From contig NZ_ANIN01000001.1 of assembly GCF_000320365.1 (NCBI RefSeq), positions 496,001-560,000 on the forward strand: a stretch of DNA of 64,000 bases, written 5' to 3'. Below, one piece after another: positions 1 through 8,269 of this stretch (the first letter of the stretch is position 1; the number at the start of each line of letters is the position of its first letter). The notes beneath the pieces were generated by a model. That model saw only the letters and a program-made list of their open reading frames with translations. It was not told where the DNA came from and made no database searches. The translations under genes and the position numbers were made by a program. The DNA comes from Moraxella macacae 0408225 (GTDB lineage: Bacteria; Pseudomonadota; Gammaproteobacteria; Pseudomonadales; Moraxellaceae).

Positions 1-674
1 ACAACAAGCACCATTTCGCCTTTTTGTTGGTTGACATCAGTTTCAATAAAGGTTTTTAACTGCTGCAATGTTGTTTGGTAAATGGTCTCAAATGTTTTGC
101 TAATTTCTCGACAAAAAGTAACCTTTCTATCCGCTCCAAAAACCGCTATCATATCACTCACACACGCCAAAATCCGATGCGGCGCTTCATAAAAAATCAG
201 CGTGGCGGTAATGGTTTTTAATTGAGCTAATTGCCCTTGGCGAGCGGTGGCTTTTGCTGGCAAAAATCCAACAAAATAAAACCTATTAGAGGGCAAACCC
301 GCTACCGACAATGCTCCAATCACTGCACTTGCCCCAACAATGGGTGATACGCCAATATTGGCATCGTGGCAGGCTTTGACAAGACGAAAACCCGGATCAC
401 TCACCAACGGCGTGCCTGCATCGCTGATTAATGCAACCTGTTTGCCTTGTGTTAACAGTTCGATGAGTTTAGCGGTTTGACTGTCAGCATTGTGGTCGTG
501 ATAAGCAATGGTTTTGGTGGTAATGTTAAAATGATTAAGTAGTTTTGCTGATGTACGCGTATCTTCGCAAGCGATGACGTCCACACGATTTAAACAGTCT
601 ATAGCACGAGGTGTCATGTCGGATAAATTGCCAATCGGTGTGGCGACGATAAAAAGTTTGCCTTGTGGATTCAT
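1..674 (-). CDS. rsmI: 16S rRNA (cytidine1402-2'-O)-methyltransferase RsmI, partial
   Basis: This gene runs off the left edge, so only about 224 N-terminal codons are present. RsmI 2'-O-methylates C1402 in the decoding centre of 16S rRNA, using SAM. The N-terminus begins MNPQGKLFIVATPIGNL, the typical YraL/RsmI opening. The family motifs ACEDTR, SDAGTPLVSDPGFRLV, GASAVIGAL, GFLPAK and FYEAPHR follow in the expected order of a tetrapyrrole-methylase fold. The start is the ATG complementary to 672-674, preceded by an AGGAAAA-like Shine-Dalgarno. It is divergent from the imelysin operon, with 200 bp between. Identification is by family recognition; the C-terminus is not seen. Confidence 0.93.
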   Translation of the reverse strand, partial: MNPQGKLFIVATPIGNLSDMTPRAIDCLNRVDVIACEDTRTSAKLLNHFNITTKTIAYHDHNADSQTAKLIELLTQGKQVALISDAGTPLVSDPGFRLVKACHDANIGVSPIVGASAVIGALSVAGLPSNRFYFVGFLPAKATARQGQLAQLKTITATLIFYEAPHRILACVSDMIAVFGADRKVTFCREISKTFETIYQTTLQQLKTFIETDVNQQKGEMVLV

Positions 675-741
675 TGTTTTTCCTACGATTTAACCGTTAC
701 CAACTTTAAAGATCTCTGCCAATTTTAACATGACAACAACA

Positions 742-776
742 CATTGAGTATAGCAAAATCATTGAGTATAGCAAAA
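742..776. repeat. 17-bp tandem duplication in the rsmI/imelysin intergenic region
   Basis: CATTGAGTATAGCAAAA occurs twice (742-758 and 760-776) with one base between. It is a short tandem duplication of the kind found at many gene borders in this window. No function is evident. Confidence 0.85.
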
Positions 777-816
777 CATAATGCTTTTGACAATTTTTTA
801 ACCAATTGAATCGCAC

Positions 817-845
817 TTGTTTTTGCAAATAAAAATCATTATAAT
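817..845 (+). promoter_or_regulatory. Promoter overlapped by a Fur-box-like operator
   Basis: A perfect TATAAT -10 box lies at 840-845, with a weak TTGTTT -35 box at 817-822 and a 17-bp spacer. Bases 825-843 match the Fur consensus GATAATGATAATCATTATC at 14 of 19 positions, including an intact right half (AATCATTAT). The site covers the spacer and most of the -10 box, so bound Fur would block RNA polymerase. The predicted transcript starts about 22 nt before the ATG at 874. Base matches are seen directly; iron regulation is inferred. Confidence 0.7.
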
Positions 846-873
846 TAACATTACCACTAACCTAACGCGAGCA

Positions 874-2283
874 ATGCTTATGAAACCAACCAAACTCACC
901 CCACTGGCCGCCGCCTTTGTTGTTGCGGCTACTGCTTTTGCCAGTTTTTCACCCACCCATGCTCACACAGCGGCTAAAACCGCCAATCAAACATCAGTTG
1001 CTCAAGGCTTTTCGCAAACCGCCAATAAAGACATGCAACAAAACGGCAAGCAATTTTTACAAAACTACAGCAATTTAGCTCAAAAAAGTTACGCAGCAAG
1101 CCTAGCCGATGCCAAAGCCCTGCAAATTGCCATCAATCAATTTGCCAAAAACCCCACAGCAAAAACGCTAGAAAACGCCAAACAAGCGTGGCTAAAATCG
1201 CGCGAAAGCTATGGCATGACCGAGATTTTCCGCCTATCGCAAGGCCCAATTGACGCCGAAGAAGGCTGGGTTGAAGAAACTTACGGCAATTTAGAAGGGC
1301 AAATCAACGCCTGGCCGCTTGATGAACACATGATTGATTATACCATTGATGCCGATGGCAAACGCACCGCAGGCAACATCATTGACGGCACGGGGCTTTT
1401 CACCCCCGCAGGCGACGATGCCAAAGCGGTTGACATCACCCACATCACCCCAGACGTGCTGACCGAATTGAACGAAAACGGCGGCGAGGCCAATGTTACC
1501 ACAGGTTATCACGCCATTGAATTTTTACTGTGGGGGCAAGACCAAGATTATAATAATTTTGTTGCCGACACGGTAACCCACGGGGCAATGACCGCAGGGC
1601 AACGCCCGCTTAGCGATTTTACTACCGACAAATACGCCAAACGCCGCTTGCAATATTTGACCGCCACCGCCCAAAAATTGGTGGACGATTTGGCGACGGT
1701 AACCAGTGCTTGGCAAAAAAATGGGCTGTATTATCAAGCACTTAACCGCCAATTAACAGGCAAACACGCGGATAAAAACATTGAGCAAGAAGCGGCGTTA
1801 AAAGACATTTTTGCAGGCATGGGCGTATTTTTAAAATCCGAGCTTGCCAACGAACGCATTGCCGTGGCGGTATTGACCCCGAGCGAAGAAGACGAGCATT
1901 CGTGCTTTTCGGATAACACGCATCGCGACATCATGCAAAATTTTGAGGGCTTTAAAAACATCGTTTATGGCAGTTATCAAGGCAAAAAGCAGGATAAAAT
2001 GCCATTAATCAACACGCTAAATCCTACCGATAAGGCCGAAATTGACAAAATGGTGGCAAGCATTGACAAACGCATCGCCAAAATTGACCAATTGGCAAAA
2101 ACTTCCATGCATTTTGATTATCAAGTGCAGCCGCAAAATACCGCAGAAGTGCTAAACATTGTCAGCCTAAAAAACGAATTGCGACGCCTTGGTGATAAAA
2201 TGATTGACGTTGCCAAAACTTATCGCATAAATCTTACCACCGATGACGTTACCGACCAAGAAGAAACCAAGATTGAGGGTTAA
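874..2283 (+). CDS. Imelysin-family iron-regulated periplasmic protein (IrpA-like)
   Basis: This is a 469-aa secreted protein of the imelysin (Peptidase_M75-type) family, whose members are iron-regulated cell-envelope proteins. A signal peptide covers about residues 1-30 (basic MKPTK start, hydrophobic AAAFVVAATAFA, then THA). The family signature GxHxxE is present as GYHAIE at residues 211-216, followed by FLLWGQD. FSDNTHRDI, typical of IrpA-like members, lies further on. The ATG at 874 (or 880) fits the promoter at 817-845 better than the upstream TTG. The next gene starts within its last 41 nt, so translation is probably coupled. Despite the old peptidase name, proteolysis is not established for the family; iron or haem binding is more likely. 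Confidence 0.88.
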   Translation: MLMKPTKLTPLAAAFVVAATAFASFSPTHAHTAAKTANQTSVAQGFSQTANKDMQQNGKQFLQNYSNLAQKSYAASLADAKALQIAINQFAKNPTAKTLENAKQAWLKSRESYGMTEIFRLSQGPIDAEEGWVEETYGNLEGQINAWPLDEHMIDYTIDADGKRTAGNIIDGTGLFTPAGDDAKAVDITHITPDVLTELNENGGEANVTTGYHAIEFLLWGQDQDYNNFVADTVTHGAMTAGQRPLSDFTTDKYAKRRLQYLTATAQKLVDDLATVTSAWQKNGLYYQALNRQLTGKHADKNIEQEAALKDIFAGMGVFLKSELANERIAVAVLTPSEEDEHSCFSDNTHRDIMQNFEGFKNIVYGSYQGKKQDKMPLINTLNPTDKAEIDKMVASIDKRIAKIDQLAKTSMHFDYQVQPQNTAEVLNIVSLKNELRRLGDKMIDVAKTYRINLTTDDVTDQEETKIEG

Positions 2284-3676
2284 CCTTGGTTTATTGGCAA
2301 TTGCGATTGTGGGCGGATTGTTTAGTTTAAACGGTTTTGCGTTTAAAAATGCTAAACAATCACCGCTCTCAATTCAATCACAATCGCAGCCACAACCATC
2401 GCTAGCAGGCTTGTTTGAAAGCCGTGCCAACTTGCCAAGCAACAAGGCAATTGCACATCTTTCGGACGATGAACTGGATATTTTTATGCTTGGGCGGTCG
2501 TTTTTTAGCGTGCCGTGGGTAACCGCTCCGAGCGCCACCACCGCGCGCGATGGGCTTGGGCCACTATTTAATGCCAATGCGTGCGCGGCGTGCCATCGTC
2601 CAACTCGCCACAAACAAGCCCTTGACGATGACAATTCGCGCCTGCTTGTGTTTAAATTATCCAAACCCGATAAACACAAATACGGCGATTATCAGCAACT
2701 CACCCCCAGTGATACGACATACGGTACACAATTGGCGATAAACGGCACAAATGGCATGCCTTTTGAAGCCAAAACCGACGTTGTATGGGAGCAAAGCCAA
2801 GTTACGCTTGGTGATGGCACAGCGGTTCAGTTAAAAAAACCCATTCCCAAGGTAAGCCAGTGGCAATATGGTAAACCCGATAGCGATACCACGATAAGTT
2901 TACGCATCGCACCGCTACTGGTGGGCGTAGGCTTAATTGAACAAATTGCCGATGCCGACATTTTGGCAAGCGTGGATAAAAATGATGCCAATCACGACGG
3001 CATTTTTGGCAAGGTTAATTATACGGTTGACAAAGAAAAAAACCGCCTTGCCATCGGGCGTTTTGGACACAAAGCCGCCATGCCAAGCCTTGTCATGCAA
3101 ACCGCCGACGCCGCTTTTAACGATATGGGCTTAACCAATCCGCTGTATCCGCACGAAAATTGCACCATAAAACAAACCGCTTGCCACAATTTGCCCCGCT
3201 CGCACGGCAAAGGCGTGGATTTACCCATGCAGCGTTTAACGGCGATTGCGTTTTATTTGCAGCATTTAAAAGCTCCTAGCAATACTTTAGCAATAAGCAA
3301 TAACCAAACACATACAAAAGGGCAACAATTATTTAACACTTTGCACTGTGCAACTTGCCACAAACCGATGCAAAAAACCAAAGACGGCGTTGAATTTTAC
3401 CCGTATAGCAATTTATTGTTGCACGATTTGGGGGCGGATTTAAGTGATAAACGCCCAGAATACGACGCCGCCCCGCAATTTTGGCGAACCACGCCGCTGT
3501 GGGGCTTGGGGGCAAAAAGCCGTGCCGAAATTCCGCTCTTGCACGACGGACGAGCCAGCACCATCACCGAGGCGATTTTGTGGCATGGCGGCGAGGCCCA
3601 AAACTCAAAACAACAATTTGCCAATTTGGACAACATTGACCGCAAGGCTTTGTTAGATTTTCTTAACAGTTTATAG
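2243..3676 (+). CDS. Di-haem oxidoreductase (DUF1111 family, putative peroxidase)
   Basis: This 477-aa exported protein belongs to the di-haem oxidoreductase/DUF1111 family. The N-terminus has a basic stretch and a hydrophobic helix (about 14-34) that serves as signal or anchor. Two c-type haem sites are visible: CAACH at 114-118 and CATCH at 369-373. The C-terminal FWRTTPLWGLG and LLHDGRA motifs are characteristic. The gene overlaps the imelysin gene by 41 nt and ends 8 nt before the next, so it is part of the operon. Known operons pair this family with two imelysins, as here. The substrate is unknown; a redox role in iron acquisition is inferred from context. Confidence 0.88.
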   Translation: MTLPTKKKPRLRVNLGLLAIAIVGGLFSLNGFAFKNAKQSPLSIQSQSQPQPSLAGLFESRANLPSNKAIAHLSDDELDIFMLGRSFFSVPWVTAPSATTARDGLGPLFNANACAACHRPTRHKQALDDDNSRLLVFKLSKPDKHKYGDYQQLTPSDTTYGTQLAINGTNGMPFEAKTDVVWEQSQVTLGDGTAVQLKKPIPKVSQWQYGKPDSDTTISLRIAPLLVGVGLIEQIADADILASVDKNDANHDGIFGKVNYTVDKEKNRLAIGRFGHKAAMPSLVMQTADAAFNDMGLTNPLYPHENCTIKQTACHNLPRSHGKGVDLPMQRLTAIAFYLQHLKAPSNTLAISNNQTHTKGQQLFNTLHCATCHKPMQKTKDGVEFYPYSNLLLHDLGADLSDKRPEYDAAPQFWRTTPLWGLGAKSRAEIPLLHDGRASTITEAILWHGGEAQNSKQQFANLDNIDRKALLDFLNSL

Positions 3677-3684
3677 GGCATACG

Positions 3685-4755
3685 ATGAAACAACAAGTCA
3701 AACAAACCGCCATTGTTATCGGCTTAATTGCAGCGAGCATTGCAGGGTTAAGCACGCTTGCCATTGCTCAACAACAGTCGCCGCAACCGCAACAGTCGCA
3801 GCCAACCGCTCAAAACGAGCAGCAAATTTTAGCCAGTATCTATGACAACGTGTTGCAAAAAAACGCTCACAACGCCGTAAACGCTTGCCAAATGTTAAGC
3901 AAAACTTTACAAAACACCACAGCAGGCGAGCGTACAAAAAACTTGCACCAAGATTTTCGCAATTTAGCCCTAGCGTGGAAAAAAGTAGAAGCCACTTACA
4001 TCGCAGGCGAGCTGGACATCAACGCCACTGACATTCCGCGCCATTTGGACATTTTTCACATTGGCAACGAAAATATCCGCGAGCAAATGCAAAAAGTGGT
4101 AAACAACAATCAGCCACCAAACGTCGCATTGTTTAAAAATTCTTACAAAACCATCAATGCCTTAGAAGCGGTTTTATACCAAGATGACAGTTTAAGCGAG
4201 CGAGAATTACAACTTGCCACCGCCATTAACGACAATATTTGCCGCCAATTAACCGCGATTGATGACACTTATAAGGCTCAAAAACCACAGTTTTTAGCCG
4301 AACCCAAAAAATCACTCTCCATGCTGATTAACACGTTAGCAAGCCAAAGCCACTTTTTAAAAGAGTGGCGGATTGCTGATGTGGCGGGGCTTTCTAAAAA
4401 ATATGATAATAAACCGAGCGGCGAGCGGGCTGAATTTTATTTAAGTGGCTTAAGTTTAGATGCCATTAAAGCAATTTTGGACACGCAAAGCGAGCTAATC
4501 ACGCCGCAAGATTATGCCAATTTGGTGCAAATTGCTCAAATTTATAATGCCGAGCCAGTTTTGGCGGATAATCAAGTTTTGCTTAACAATGCCAAAAGTC
4601 AATTGCGTGAATTAACTCCCGACATACTAGCAAGCAGGCAGCAAGCAACCGTGGCATTGTATAATACCGTCAATCAATTGCAAAGCGGCTATTACCAAAA
4701 CTTAATTCACGCCTTGCCTGTGGCGGCGGTGATTTTGGAAGCGGACGGCGATTGA
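3685..4755 (+). CDS. Second imelysin-like periplasmic protein
   Basis: This 356-aa protein has a clear signal peptide (MKQQVKQTAIVIGLIAASIA, then AIA) and two all-helical halves like imelysin. The diagnostic GxHxxE motif is degenerate: the aligned site reads TINALE (residues 156-161), so Gly and His are replaced by Thr and Asn while Glu is kept. It sits 8 nt after the di-haem oxidoreductase and overlaps the next start by one base (TGATG). In related operons the second imelysin is also shorter and diverged. It probably works with the first imelysin on an iron-related ligand in the periplasm, but loss of the His suggests a different binding role. Confidence 0.8.
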   Translation: MKQQVKQTAIVIGLIAASIAGLSTLAIAQQQSPQPQQSQPTAQNEQQILASIYDNVLQKNAHNAVNACQMLSKTLQNTTAGERTKNLHQDFRNLALAWKKVEATYIAGELDINATDIPRHLDIFHIGNENIREQMQKVVNNNQPPNVALFKNSYKTINALEAVLYQDDSLSERELQLATAINDNICRQLTAIDDTYKAQKPQFLAEPKKSLSMLINTLASQSHFLKEWRIADVAGLSKKYDNKPSGERAEFYLSGLSLDAIKAILDTQSELITPQDYANLVQIAQIYNAEPVLADNQVLLNNAKSQLRELTPDILASRQQATVALYNTVNQLQSGYYQNLIHALPVAAVILEADGD

Positions 4756-5720
4756 TGTTCAATTTGCCCCTAATTGACGAGTATTTATTTAGCTCAAGCC
4801 AAAGGCTGTATTGGGGCTATTTGGCAAGTGCTGCCGTATTGGCGCTTATGTTTTATGGGGTGCAAAAAAAGCGGCTTGCCAGTGAACGCTTGTCGCTTAG
4901 CGAGTTAAAAACGCAAGCTAAAAACTACTGGCTGCATCCGCAATCTATTTTGGATTATCAATATTTTGTTGTGGTGTGGCTGATAAAAAGCTATTTGCTT
5001 GTGCCGCTTTTGTTTTCGGCAAAATCGGTGGCAAGTTTGACGTTAAAAACTTTAACTTTTTTGCACGCTCCATTTGTAACAAACATGCCAATTTGGGCGG
5101 TGAGCGTGATTTATACGCTGCTGATTTTTATCGCAGGCGAGTTTAGCCGTTATTGGCTGCACCGCTGGCTGCATACGGTGGGGTTTTTGTGGCATTTTCA
5201 CAAGGTGCATCACAGTGCCACACAGCTTAATCCGCTGACCTTTTACCGCGTGCATCCTGTGGAAAATTTGCTGTTTGGGCTGCGATATGCGTTAAGCGTA
5301 GGCATCGTTACGGGGCTTTGTTTGTGGCTGTTTGGCACGCAGCTTAATTTTGTAACCATTTTTGGGGCAAATGCTTTGGTGGCAATTTTTAGCCTGATTG
5401 GTGGCAACCTGCGCCATTCGCACATTTATTTACGCTATCCAAAATGGCTGGAAAAATGGTTTATCTCGCCTGCCCAGCACCAATTGCACCACAGCACTGC
5501 CAATTCTCATAAAAATTTTGGCGGTTATTTGGGCGTGTTTGATTGGTGGCATAATACGCACGCCTTTAGCACAGATTTTGACAAGCCGCAACAATTTGGG
5601 CTAAAAAACTTAGATAACTACCGCAGCGTAAAGGGTTTATTGCTACAACCTTTTGTTGATTTTGGAGCATGGTATGCAAAACGCCGAGCCAAAACTGTTC
5701 ACCATTTTGACCAGCATTAG
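4755..5720 (+). CDS. Sterol desaturase/fatty acid hydroxylase superfamily membrane protein
   Basis: This 321-aa multi-pass membrane protein carries the histidine clusters of the fatty acid hydroxylase superfamily, which bind a di-iron centre: HRWLH at 136-140, HKVHH at 149-153 and HQLHH at 242-246. At least four hydrophobic segments are visible. The start ATG at 4755 overlaps the previous stop (TGATG), indicating translational coupling. The superfamily uses O2 to hydroxylate or desaturate lipids; the substrate here cannot be told. Its place between an imelysin and a di-haem peroxidase is unusual, since such operons more often carry a DUF1513 protein. The 3' end overlaps the next gene by 47 nt. 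Confidence 0.85.
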   Translation: MFNLPLIDEYLFSSSQRLYWGYLASAAVLALMFYGVQKKRLASERLSLSELKTQAKNYWLHPQSILDYQYFVVVWLIKSYLLVPLLFSAKSVASLTLKTLTFLHAPFVTNMPIWAVSVIYTLLIFIAGEFSRYWLHRWLHTVGFLWHFHKVHHSATQLNPLTFYRVHPVENLLFGLRYALSVGIVTGLCLWLFGTQLNFVTIFGANALVAIFSLIGGNLRHSHIYLRYPKWLEKWFISPAQHQLHHSTANSHKNFGGYLGVFDWWHNTHAFSTDFDKPQQFGLKNLDNYRSVKGLLLQPFVDFGAWYAKRRAKTVHHFDQH

Positions 5721-6858
5721 CCTTGTGCTGATTTTTTTGCTATTGGTGAATAAATCACTAGCACAAAATCAAACTCTTGTCAAGCAAAATGACAAAGAGC
5801 AATTGGGTGAGCAGCTTTTTAACGACAAACGCCTATCCAAAAACCAAACCATGAGCTGCTCAACTTGCCACGACCCCGCCTTGGGCTTTGCCGATGGCAG
5901 AACCACCGCCGCCAAAAAGGTGGTATCTTTGGGCGATGACGGGCATTCGTTTGGCAATCGCAACACGCCCACCGCAAGCTATGCCAAATTTTCACCATTG
6001 TTTCATTTTGACGACAAAAACGGCGTGTTTGTTGGCGGGCAATTTTGGGACGGACGAGCGGCGGATTTGACCTCGCAAGCCAGCCAGCCGCCACTCAATC
6101 CGCTAGAAATGGGCAGCGATAAAGCCTTGATTGTCAAGCGGCTACAAGCCGACAGCAACTATAACGCCGCCTTTAAACGCCTGTATGGCAACGACATTTG
6201 GCACAATACCGATGCCGCCTATCACGCCATGACCGATGCCATTGCCGCTTTTGAAAAAACGGCGGTTTTTGCCCCATTTGATTCCAAATACGACCGCTAT
6301 TTAAAAGGTGAATACGAATTAACGCCGCTAGAAGACTTAGGGCGAACGCTGTTTTTTTCTAACAACAACGTCAATTGCCACACTTGCCATAAATTAACCA
6401 CGTCAAAAGAAGACGACAAATTTGAAGTGTTTAGCAACCATCAATTTCACAACATTGGTGTACCACAAAACCCCAATTTGCTTGCACTTGGGCAAGTTGA
6501 AGCCGATTTTGTGGACACTGGTTTACTGGCTCACCCTGATATTAACGATTTAGCACAAAAGGGCAAATTTAAAACCCCCACGCTGCGCAATGTTGCCGTT
6601 ACCGCCCCGTATATGCACAATGGCGTGTTTAAAGATTTGCGTACTGTGGTGCTGTTTTATGACAAATATAACAATCCTGACAACACCATCAATCCTGAAA
6701 CGGGCGAGCCGTGGGCTGGGCCTGAAGTGGCGGATAACATTAGCCTTGACGAATTAAAAGCCCAAAAACTCACCGACAGAAAAGTGGACGCGTTGGTGGC
6801 GTTTATGAAAACGTTGACAGATAAACGGTATGAGCATTTGCTTGAGCAAGAAAATTAA
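5674..6858 (+). CDS. Di-haem cytochrome c peroxidase (MauG/CcpA-type)
   Basis: This 394-aa periplasmic protein has an N-terminal hydrophobic signal/anchor (about 8-30, ending SLAQ). It has two CxxCH haem sites, CSTCH at 62-66 and CHTCH at 235-239. The LFNDKRLSKNQTMSC opening and the FKTPTLRNVAVTAPYMHNG segment are typical of the bacterial di-haem peroxidase/MauG family. The ATG at 5674 is chosen over an upstream TTG because GGAG precedes it by 8 nt. The gene overlaps the desaturase-like gene by 47 nt and ends at a strong terminator, so it closes the operon. It may reduce H2O2 or, MauG-like, carry out an oxidation; which of these cannot be told. Confidence 0.9.
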   Translation: MQNAEPKLFTILTSISLVLIFLLLVNKSLAQNQTLVKQNDKEQLGEQLFNDKRLSKNQTMSCSTCHDPALGFADGRTTAAKKVVSLGDDGHSFGNRNTPTASYAKFSPLFHFDDKNGVFVGGQFWDGRAADLTSQASQPPLNPLEMGSDKALIVKRLQADSNYNAAFKRLYGNDIWHNTDAAYHAMTDAIAAFEKTAVFAPFDSKYDRYLKGEYELTPLEDLGRTLFFSNNNVNCHTCHKLTTSKEDDKFEVFSNHQFHNIGVPQNPNLLALGQVEADFVDTGLLAHPDINDLAQKGKFKTPTLRNVAVTAPYMHNGVFKDLRTVVLFYDKYNNPDNTINPETGEPWAGPEVADNISLDELKAQKLTDRKVDALVAFMKTLTDKRYEHLLEQEN

Positions 6859-6885
6859 AAAAACCTTGCAAAAACAAGGTTTTTT
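6858..6885. terminator. Rho-independent terminator closing the imelysin operon
   Basis: The stem CCTTG/CAAGG (6864-6868 and 6875-6879) is extended by six A-T pairs around a CAAAAA loop, with a T-run at 6880-6885. The A-run on the other side makes it usable by the convergent gene ending at 6905. Confidence 0.85.
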
Positions 6886-6904
6886 AAAAAATATTAAAGC
6901 TGGT

Positions 6905-7990
6905 TTATTTTGAGGTTTTTACATCAAAGTCTTTGCTATATTTTTCTGCCAATTTGTTATCCAACTGCAAATCAGGATTTACCTCGCCGTGAGGTGCAGG
7001 CTTGGTGTCAAACGCTTCATCGATATGCTGAGAAAAATCAGCAAAACTGCCTATTTCATCATTATTTGTTGTGGTGTTGGCTTTATTGGCAATATCTTTT
7101 TTTAGGTTTGCAATTTTTTCTTTGGTTTCGCCACTCATCGCATCAAGTCTTTCGTTAACATTCGCAACTTTTTCTTGCGCTGTGCTTTTTAATTCATCAA
7201 GTTTTTCTTTGCCCTCTTCAAGCTTAATTTCGGCTTCTAATTTCACCTCGTCAAATTTATTTTCCGCGGTTTCTTTCAGCTCGTTTAGTTTTTCTTTGCC
7301 CTCTTCAAGTTTCACTTGTGCTTCTAGTTTGACTTCTTCCAGTTTGTTTTCGGCGGTTTCTTTCAGTTCATGGGCTTTTTCTTTTAAATTGTCAACAATT
7401 GTTGAATCATCATTTTGGGCTTGTTCGCTGTCTTCTACGTCTTCTACTTTAAAATATTTGCTTTCGCCACGAACGGTTTTTTCATCAGATGTGGTTTTGC
7501 TGTCAAAAAATGCCGTCGCTTTGCCAAATAAATCTTGCACAATTGGTGTGATTTTTTCCAACAGCGGTTTTGCCTGATCAACGATGGGCTTTAATGGTTC
7601 AGGAATTGGTGGCACAATAAATTTGGCAACTTGGTTAAACCACATCAATAACGAATAATCCCCTGATATAACCACATCTTTATTTTGAATCCCAACCATC
7701 AATGCCGTGGCATCACCTTTTGCAAGCAGTTTTAAACCCGTCATCGAGTCCTTAAAAGTAATGGTTAATTCAGGGTCTTGTGCTTTGCCTGATACCTGAA
7801 TAAAATAGCCGTTGTTAACCGTAAAAGTACGAAAAACCTGATCGACCTCACTGCCTATTTGAATGCTAAAATGGCGGTTTTCGAGCAGGCTTTTAAATTT
7901 GCTATCGCCTGTTTTGGCAAGCTGTGCTAAACGCAAACCGATACTAAAAAGCAACACATCTAACGGATCTGATTTGACATTGCTAAACAT
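6905..7990 (-). CDS. SCP2 sterol-binding-domain protein with coiled-coil repeats
   Basis: This is a 361-aa protein of unknown function. Residues 1 to about 125 resemble an SCP2 lipid-binding domain (GYFIQVSGKAQDPELTITF, MTGLKLLAKGDATALM, VVISGDYSLLMW), the fold also used by UbiJ-type lipid carriers. Residues about 190-310 are a highly charged amphipathic helix of the LEA/apolipoprotein kind, containing two near-identical 30-residue units that start LKETAENK and end LEEGKEKL plus two residues. There is no signal peptide, so it is probably cytosolic or membrane-peripheral. The start ATG at 7990 has GGAAAG upstream. It stands alone and faces the imelysin operon. A lipid or quinone-precursor carrier role is possible but not shown. 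Confidence 0.75.
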   Translation of the reverse strand: MFSNVKSDPLDVLLFSIGLRLAQLAKTGDSKFKSLLENRHFSIQIGSEVDQVFRTFTVNNGYFIQVSGKAQDPELTITFKDSMTGLKLLAKGDATALMVGIQNKDVVISGDYSLLMWFNQVAKFIVPPIPEPLKPIVDQAKPLLEKITPIVQDLFGKATAFFDSKTTSDEKTVRGESKYFKVEDVEDSEQAQNDDSTIVDNLKEKAHELKETAENKLEEVKLEAQVKLEEGKEKLNELKETAENKFDEVKLEAEIKLEEGKEKLDELKSTAQEKVANVNERLDAMSGETKEKIANLKKDIANKANTTTNNDEIGSFADFSQHIDEAFDTKPAPHGEVNPDLQLDNKLAEKYSKDFDVKTSK

Positions 7991-8180
7991 GATCTTTCCT
8001 TAAAAAAAAATAAAGTTAAAAAATAAAGTTAAAAAAATAAAATTTCACAAAAAAAGTTGGTTATTATTATAGAGAATTTTTTGGTAAGTTGTCGTAAATT
8101 TTCACATCAGCGTATGGTTTTTTTGTAACAAATTGCACAACTGTGTCGATATTTGACAAAGTTACCCATTTCTTACAGCA

Positions 8181-8237
8181 AAACGCTTTAAACGGTATTA
8201 GCCATTTTAACCAATACCGTTACTTTAAACCGCGTTT
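8181..8237. other. Long imperfect inverted repeat between ald and the SCP2 gene
   Basis: AACGGTATT (8191-8199) pairs with AATACCGTT (8213-8221) across a 13-base loop. The outer arms TTTAAA/TTTAAA and AAACGC/GCGTTT extend the match. It lies 33 bp after the ald stop codon and lacks a clear T-run. It may be an ald transcript 3' end or a regulatory hairpin. Confidence 0.5.
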
Positions 8238-8269
8238 AATTCAAGTTGCTTTAATTTAATGCTTTATAA

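Noticed and set aside
7071-7577. Open plus-strand frame rich in Ser and Phe opposite the SCP2 protein
   Set aside because: It is the complement of the repetitive Lys/Glu coiled-coil coding sequence and has no ribosome site; a shadow of the minus-strand gene.
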